A model generated the notes under the pieces. That model was not told the DNA's origin, searched no databases, and saw only the letters and a list, made by a program, of their open reading frames with translations. 10,515 bases of DNA from an uncultured Lachnospiraceae bacterium (lineage in GTDB: Bacteria; Bacillota; Clostridia; Lachnospirales; Lachnospiraceae). Position numbers and translations under genes: made by a program. This document shows positions 8,801 through 10,515 of the stretch, piece by piece (within the stretch, counting starts at the first letter, position 1; each line of letters begins with the position of its first letter). The DNA lies in the NCBI GenBank assembly GCA_947177105.1, contig CAMWTF010000052.1, positions 1-10,515 of the forward strand, read 5' to 3'.

Positions 8801-9550
8801 CTCGTCCCATTGCCTGCTATAGGAGAGAATTAGTTGCCCTTCTGTGAGCTCCACCGGCGTATTGTTCCAACGCCCGTAAGCTTTCAGGCTTTCCGCCGGG
8901 TATACTTTATTATTTGATGTATCTTCAGACGGTACATCCTTCATCTTAAAGGACAGGCTGACCATCTCGGCTGTAAATGGATATGTATTCCCCTCTCCGT
9001 TTGACATTACGCCAACGCAAACCGCTGTGCCGGTAAAATCAGGGGTAAAGGTATATTCATTTTGACCGGAATTTTCATAATAAGCCCTTAACTCATTTTT
9101 GGCGCTGTCATAGACCTTAAAGGCTAGTCCCCCGTTCTGGTCAGCTGTCCTGACTGTGATGCTCTCACAGTTGGACATGTCCAATGCCTTGGGTAAATCC
9201 AGACAATACTCTTCGTACACTTCTGAAAAAGATAGCACCAGTTTCCCGTCAGTGAGTTCTGCAGGCGTATTACTCCAACGGCCATAGGCTTTTAAATCTT
9301 TTGCCACATAGGTCTCTGCTTTTTCACTATTGGCAGTGTCCTGGTCGTTTGACAAACCCACGGCAATGCTGCTCACATCTTCGTGACTGACATTGTCATT
9401 GCCCGTAACAGTTTCCTGTGTCCCAGGGCTGACACAGGCATCCGCATCCATCTGGGATGCCTGCACGGCAGTACCGCTTAACCAGATACATCCAAACGCC
9501 AGGCAGCCCGCCATAAGCAACGACAGTTTGCGATAAAAACGCATTTTCAT
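5801..9550 (-). CDS. Secreted multimodular endo-1,4-beta-xylanase (GH10)
   Basis: This 1249-residue enzyme should cut beta-1,4-xylan outside the cell. ATG at 9550 follows AGGAGG by 7 bases. Residues 1-31 form a signal peptide (RFYRK, hydrophobic core, probable cut after AVQA). Two tandem modules of unidentified family follow (about 80-204 and 216-347). Residues 352-530 resemble CBM22 or CBM4_9. GH10 spans about 541-922, with GNELKPD (584-590), GHVLVWHSQTPEWF (645-658), acid/base E709 in WDVVNEAVSDG, nucleophile E823 in VTELDMA and TIWGVIDKNSWL (871-882), so the active site is intact. Two C-terminal CBM9-type modules follow: a degenerate one (about 935-1060) and a typical one (about 1068-1247, with SLEIFIDENNHKSAAYEEDD). 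There is no SLH, dockerin, LPxTG or C-terminal membrane anchor. A cysteine at 16 gives MAGC, but the hydrophobic core continues past it, so a lipoprotein is unlikely. The plan resembles Roseburia intestinalis Xyn10A (CBM86-CBM22-GH10-CBM9-CBM9) without its further C-terminal domains. Confidence 0.95.
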   Translation of the reverse strand: MKMRFYRKLSLLMAGCLAFGCIWLSGTAVQASQMDADACVSPGTQETVTGNDNVSHEDVSSIAVGLSNDQDTANSEKAETYVAKDLKAYGRWSNTPAELTDGKLVLSFSEVYEEYCLDLPKALDMSNCESITVRTADQNGGLAFKVYDSAKNELRAYYENSGQNEYTFTPDFTGTAVCVGVMSNGEGNTYPFTAEMVSLSFKMKDVPSEDTSNNKVYPAESLKAYGRWNNTPVELTEGQLILSYSRQWDEYCLDLPETLNMDNCENITIKTADQNATLAFKIYDGAKNALKEYYNNSGKSEYSFVPDFGGKASCIGVMCSDENQENSDAYDAAHTVRMVSVEFTMNGVTEEIPLGDNLIQNPNFADPDKLDVWGAEKGSADITAQVAQNAVVDEIKTYGKITNRGSNYNCFAQDITDVVTKNAEYEFTFYVMLDENDYGDAPAQQRTVEMAPFIVSDGTPNYSCNVTGDTKLVLEPGVWTKFSGTFTPSWTGTLDKVVMRILEQGTEYGSGPGVKGTYYATGVELREIVQPKKEIQQDVPDLKEAVAREMGDDFLMGVSIVNSELSDDLLMQLVTKHFNAVTIGNELKPDAMFGYASTCPGTDTVSINGQKIQVPKLNYSRAEKTLDALYEWNQEHPQEAIMVRGHVLVWHSQTPEWFFHVDYDADQPYVDKDTMNLRLEWYIKTMAEHFTGPDSKYKDMFYGWDVVNEAVSDGTGTYRNDKENSSWWAVYQSNEYILNAFTYANKYMPASVELYYNDYNEWFVNKRNGIVALLKDVKAKEGARIDGMGMQGHYQTGGSPTVEEFEAAARAYCEVVGQVQVTELDMAASSSYDGTKDTLAAEYERQAKRYQDIYTAIRRMKEEGYRVGSITIWGVIDKNSWLQTSSSVGGGTDGSRKQCPLLFDDDYQVKPSYWAFVNVESLKPAIRKLAVVQSYKESFASGIEQTYTNSGTEVRFTPVWNDNGISVQVKVTDPVKDPEDKVTLYLTDADGTILSAECARADAAETEDGYIAVVSKELDRSMLKAAVTVGFDIVVTNGSQKAAYNDTTLSQATSSEYYAAATLKPYTHIPMGTAAVDGVREKNWDEAVTVALTIREGAEADAQVSLMWDQECLYVYAQVWDAALDQSASQAHEQDSLEIFIDENNHKSAAYEEDDKQYRINYMAEQSYNGKKCTAENIQSVAKTTGDGYIIEAAIKWTDIKPVEDMEIGIELQINDAADGKRIGTLSWYDESGQGWSSPGVFGTAVLED
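8597..9298 (-). repeat. Tandem duplication encoding the two N-terminal xylanase modules
   Basis: Residues 85-182 (9005-9298) and 221-318 (8597-8890) align without gaps. By hand I count about 64 identities in 98 residues, with a period of 136 residues. Shared blocks include LKAYGRW, YCLDLP, TADQN, NSGxxEY and PDF. Most differences are conservative, which points to an internal duplication followed by selection to keep the fold. The predicted beta-rich pattern and position before CBM22 suggest carbohydrate binding, but I cannot assign a family. Confidence 0.85.
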
Positions 9551-9557
9551 ATTAATA

Positions 9558-9563
9558 CCTCCT
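9558..9563 (-). promoter_or_regulatory. Strong Shine-Dalgarno site of the xylanase gene
   Basis: AGGAGG on the minus strand lies 7 bases before ATG 9550. A second in-frame ATG at 9544 would be 13 bases away, so 9550 is the better start. Confidence 0.85.
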
Positions 9564-9579
9564 CTTATAATATTTTTTA

Positions 9580-9646
9580 GATAAATGCACTTCTCCAGAA
9601 AGCAGCCAACAGACAGACGCTGTCAGCAAAATCCCACGCATTTATC
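9580..9646 (-). other. Structured 5' leader of the xylanase mRNA
   Basis: GATAAATGC (9638-9646 read on the minus strand) and GCATTTATC (9580-9588) are perfect 9-base complements enclosing 49 bases. Inside lies a second perfect hairpin, GACAG-CGT-CTGTC (9612-9624). The outer stem would close shortly after the predicted transcription start and end 16 bases before the AGGAGG, leaving the ribosome site free. It may protect the 5' end of the mRNA or take part in regulation. I recognise no known riboswitch class. Confidence 0.5.
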
Positions 9647-9670
9647 CATAGAACCCCACATATACAGCTT

Positions 9671-9699
9671 ATATTATTTTGAAAGTGTGCGCTAATCAA
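9671..9699 (-). promoter_or_regulatory. Sigma-A-like promoter of the xylanase gene
   Basis: On the minus strand TTGATT (9694-9699) and TAATAT (9671-9676) are exactly 17 bases apart, with four of six consensus bases in each box. Transcription would start near 9664 and give a leader of about 114 bases. Boxes this far from consensus often depend on an activator, which would agree with the direct repeats over and behind the -35 box. Confidence 0.45.
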
Positions 9700-9728
9700 A
9701 TATTGCTTTTTAATTAACAAATATTGCT
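9697..9728. promoter_or_regulatory. Two 11-bp direct repeats, likely regulator site for the xylanase
   Basis: CAAATATTGCT occurs at 9697-9707 and again, identical, at 9718-9728. The period of 21 bp puts both copies on the same face of the helix. The promoter-proximal copy overlaps the -35 box by three bases and the other lies just upstream. Two in-phase direct repeats abutting a weak -35 box are the usual layout for AraC-family activators, though a repressor is possible. No regulator gene lies in the window. Confidence 0.45.
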
Positions 9729-9802
9729 GATTTACATGCATCGCAGTCTTTTGATGCCTTCATTTGTATATTATTTTCCTCCATTCCCGCCGGATACATG
9801 AC

Positions 9803-9840
9803 AAAAATGCCTGCCGCATGGTTTCCCACACGACAGGCAT
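9803..9840 (-). terminator. Rho-independent terminator of the surface-protein gene
   Basis: On the minus strand ATGCCTG (9834-9840) pairs with CAGGCAT (9807-9813). The stem continues, interrupted by mismatches, towards a loop near 9822-9825, and is followed by TTTTT (9803-9807). It begins 30 bases after the stop at 9870. It isolates the xylanase promoter from transcription of the upstream gene. Confidence 0.85.
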
Positions 9841-9869
9841 TCCTTTGTTTTACCGCATATAATTCAATT

Positions 9870-10515
9870 TCAATTTCCGCTTCCCTTTCCGCGATTGGAA
9901 CCACGGGGTTTTTTCAACACCACAAAGGCCATCACCTCTATGACGACAACAACCAGTACTACGACCACCGCTATCACCACAAATATATTAACTCCTCTGG
10001 AATCCCCCTCCGACGCCTGATCATCGTTCCCGGCGTCGGGAGAAGAGGAAGGAAGAATGATATCCTCCTCCAACGCAGGCACATCCCCAGAAGGGGTTTC
10101 CTCTGGCTGCCAGGACTCGCTTTCCGGCGGCTGGGAACTCTCCATGGAACTGTCTACAGGGGTTTGTGTTGGCTTGGGGCTTGCGGTGGCCCTGGGCGGC
10201 TGCGTTGGCCGGGCCGTAGGCTGCGCCACAGAAAGCTGGGGCGCAGCCGTCGGAATCACCACCGGAGTCGGCGTTGCCGCTGGCGGCTGAGGTTCCGACG
10301 GCGGCTGGGGCTCCGACGGCGGCTGGGGCTGCACTACAACCGGACCGATCTGCACTGCCTCCGGAAGTTCTACGCCCTGCATGGTCTTTACCTCCGTGCC
10401 GTACACATACTGCAAAGAATTTTCCACGGCGCTGACCGTGGCAGTCACTTCATTGCCGCTTTCATCCAACACTTTGATCTTTCCCACAGTCAAGGCATCC
10501 GTGCCCTCCGTAAAC
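9870..10515 (-). CDS. Surface protein with Pro/Thr-rich stalk and C-terminal membrane anchor, 5' end missing
   Basis: Function unknown. The frame is open through the right edge, so the gene starts outside the window; the TTG at 10493 is not a convincing start because coding-like residues (FTEGTDA) precede it. In the 214 visible residues, 1-57 are the end of a folded, beta-rich domain. Residues about 58-120 form a Pro/Thr/Ser-rich stalk beginning with PQPPSE hexapeptide repeats. Residues 121-172 are acidic and Ser-rich. Residues 174-200 form one Val-rich membrane helix, and the last 14 are basic (KKPRGSNRGKGSGN). This layout fits a protein with its main domain outside the cell and a short inner tail. 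It ends at a good terminator and is separate from the xylanase gene. A substrate-binding or wall-associated role is possible, but nothing visible decides it. Confidence 0.75.
   Translation of the reverse strand, partial: FTEGTDALTVGKIKVLDESGNEVTATVSAVENSLQYVYGTEVKTMQGVELPEAVQIGPVVVQPQPPSEPQPPSEPQPPAATPTPVVIPTAAPQLSVAQPTARPTQPPRATASPKPTQTPVDSSMESSQPPESESWQPEETPSGDVPALEEDIILPSSSPDAGNDDQASEGDSRGVNIFVVIAVVVVLVVVVIEVMAFVVLKKPRGSNRGKGSGN
10282..10335. repeat. Three 18-bp tandem repeats in the stalk-coding region
   Basis: Three 18-bp units lie at 10282-10299, 10300-10317 and 10318-10335. They begin GGCGGCTG and diverge slightly, most at the end of the third. On the minus strand they encode two PQPPSE hexapeptides and a PQPPAA variant. 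Repeats of this kind can expand or contract by slippage and so change stalk length without changing the frame. Confidence 0.8.

Noticed and set aside
5801..9550. Xylanase as a lipoprotein because of MAGC at residues 13-16
   Set aside because: Position -3 is Met rather than Leu/Val/Ile, and the hydrophobic core continues to about residue 29, which fits an ordinary signal peptide.
9680..9693. TGAAAGTGTGCGCT between the xylanase -35 and -10 boxes as a cre site
   Set aside because: The left half fits but the central CG and the right half do not. It would be attractive biologically, but the match is too weak.
9710..9784. A 24-codon minus-strand ORF ending in CDACKSAIFVN, considered as a possible signalling peptide
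   Set aside because: The first ATG has no ribosome site, the GGAGG is 14 bases from the second ATG, and the frame overlaps the direct repeats upstream of the xylanase promoter. Chance is more likely.

Overview
The window looks like the left end of a draft or metagenome contig from a Gram-positive, spore-forming, plant-fibre-degrading Clostridia member, most likely a gut Lachnospiraceae. The reasons are a SpoVAF/GerA-type spore protein behind a near-perfect forespore (sigma-G) promoter, purine-rich Shine-Dalgarno sites, and a very large secreted GH10 xylanase with the CBM22-GH10-CBM9-CBM9 plan known from gut Firmicutes. Species cannot be named from this sequence alone. The first 73 bases are not biological: they are a P7/Nextera library adapter with an N706-like index, so the natural sequence begins at about base 74.

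Layout. (1) 74-2291, minus: a protein of at least 739 residues with N-terminal TPR repeats, a DUF4037 nucleotidyltransferase-like domain and a C-terminal DUF4125 domain, cut off by the adapter. (2) 2292-2523: a divergent intergenic region with a sigma-G promoter facing right and a possible short leader ORF facing left. (3) 2524-3990, plus: SpoVAF-like spore germination membrane protein. (4) 3991-4298: an AT-richer gap with weak promoter candidates and no recognisable gene. (5) 4299-5672, plus: an AGCS-family (alanine/glycine:cation) symporter with a GTG start. (6) 5722-5758: a hairpin terminator between convergent genes. (7) 5801-9550, minus: a 1249-residue multimodular xylanase with duplicated N-terminal modules of unidentified family. 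(8) 9551-9869: the xylanase control region (promoter, 21-bp-phased direct repeats, structured leader), followed by the terminator of the next gene. (9) 9870-10515, minus: the C-terminal part of a surface protein with a Pro/Thr-rich stalk and one membrane anchor, cut off by the right edge.

How the parts relate. The genes do not form one operon; they are mostly single transcription units separated by promoters or terminators. The spore gene carries its own forespore promoter and has no spoVA or gerAB/gerAC partners here. The xylanase has a dedicated promoter with repeats that could be an activator or repressor site, but no regulator, transporter or side-chain-cleaving enzyme lies beside it in this window. 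I see no CRISPR array, tRNA, rRNA, insertion sequence, phage gene or clear defence locus. The least understood parts are the TPR-DUF4037-DUF4125 protein and the duplicated N-terminal module of the xylanase.
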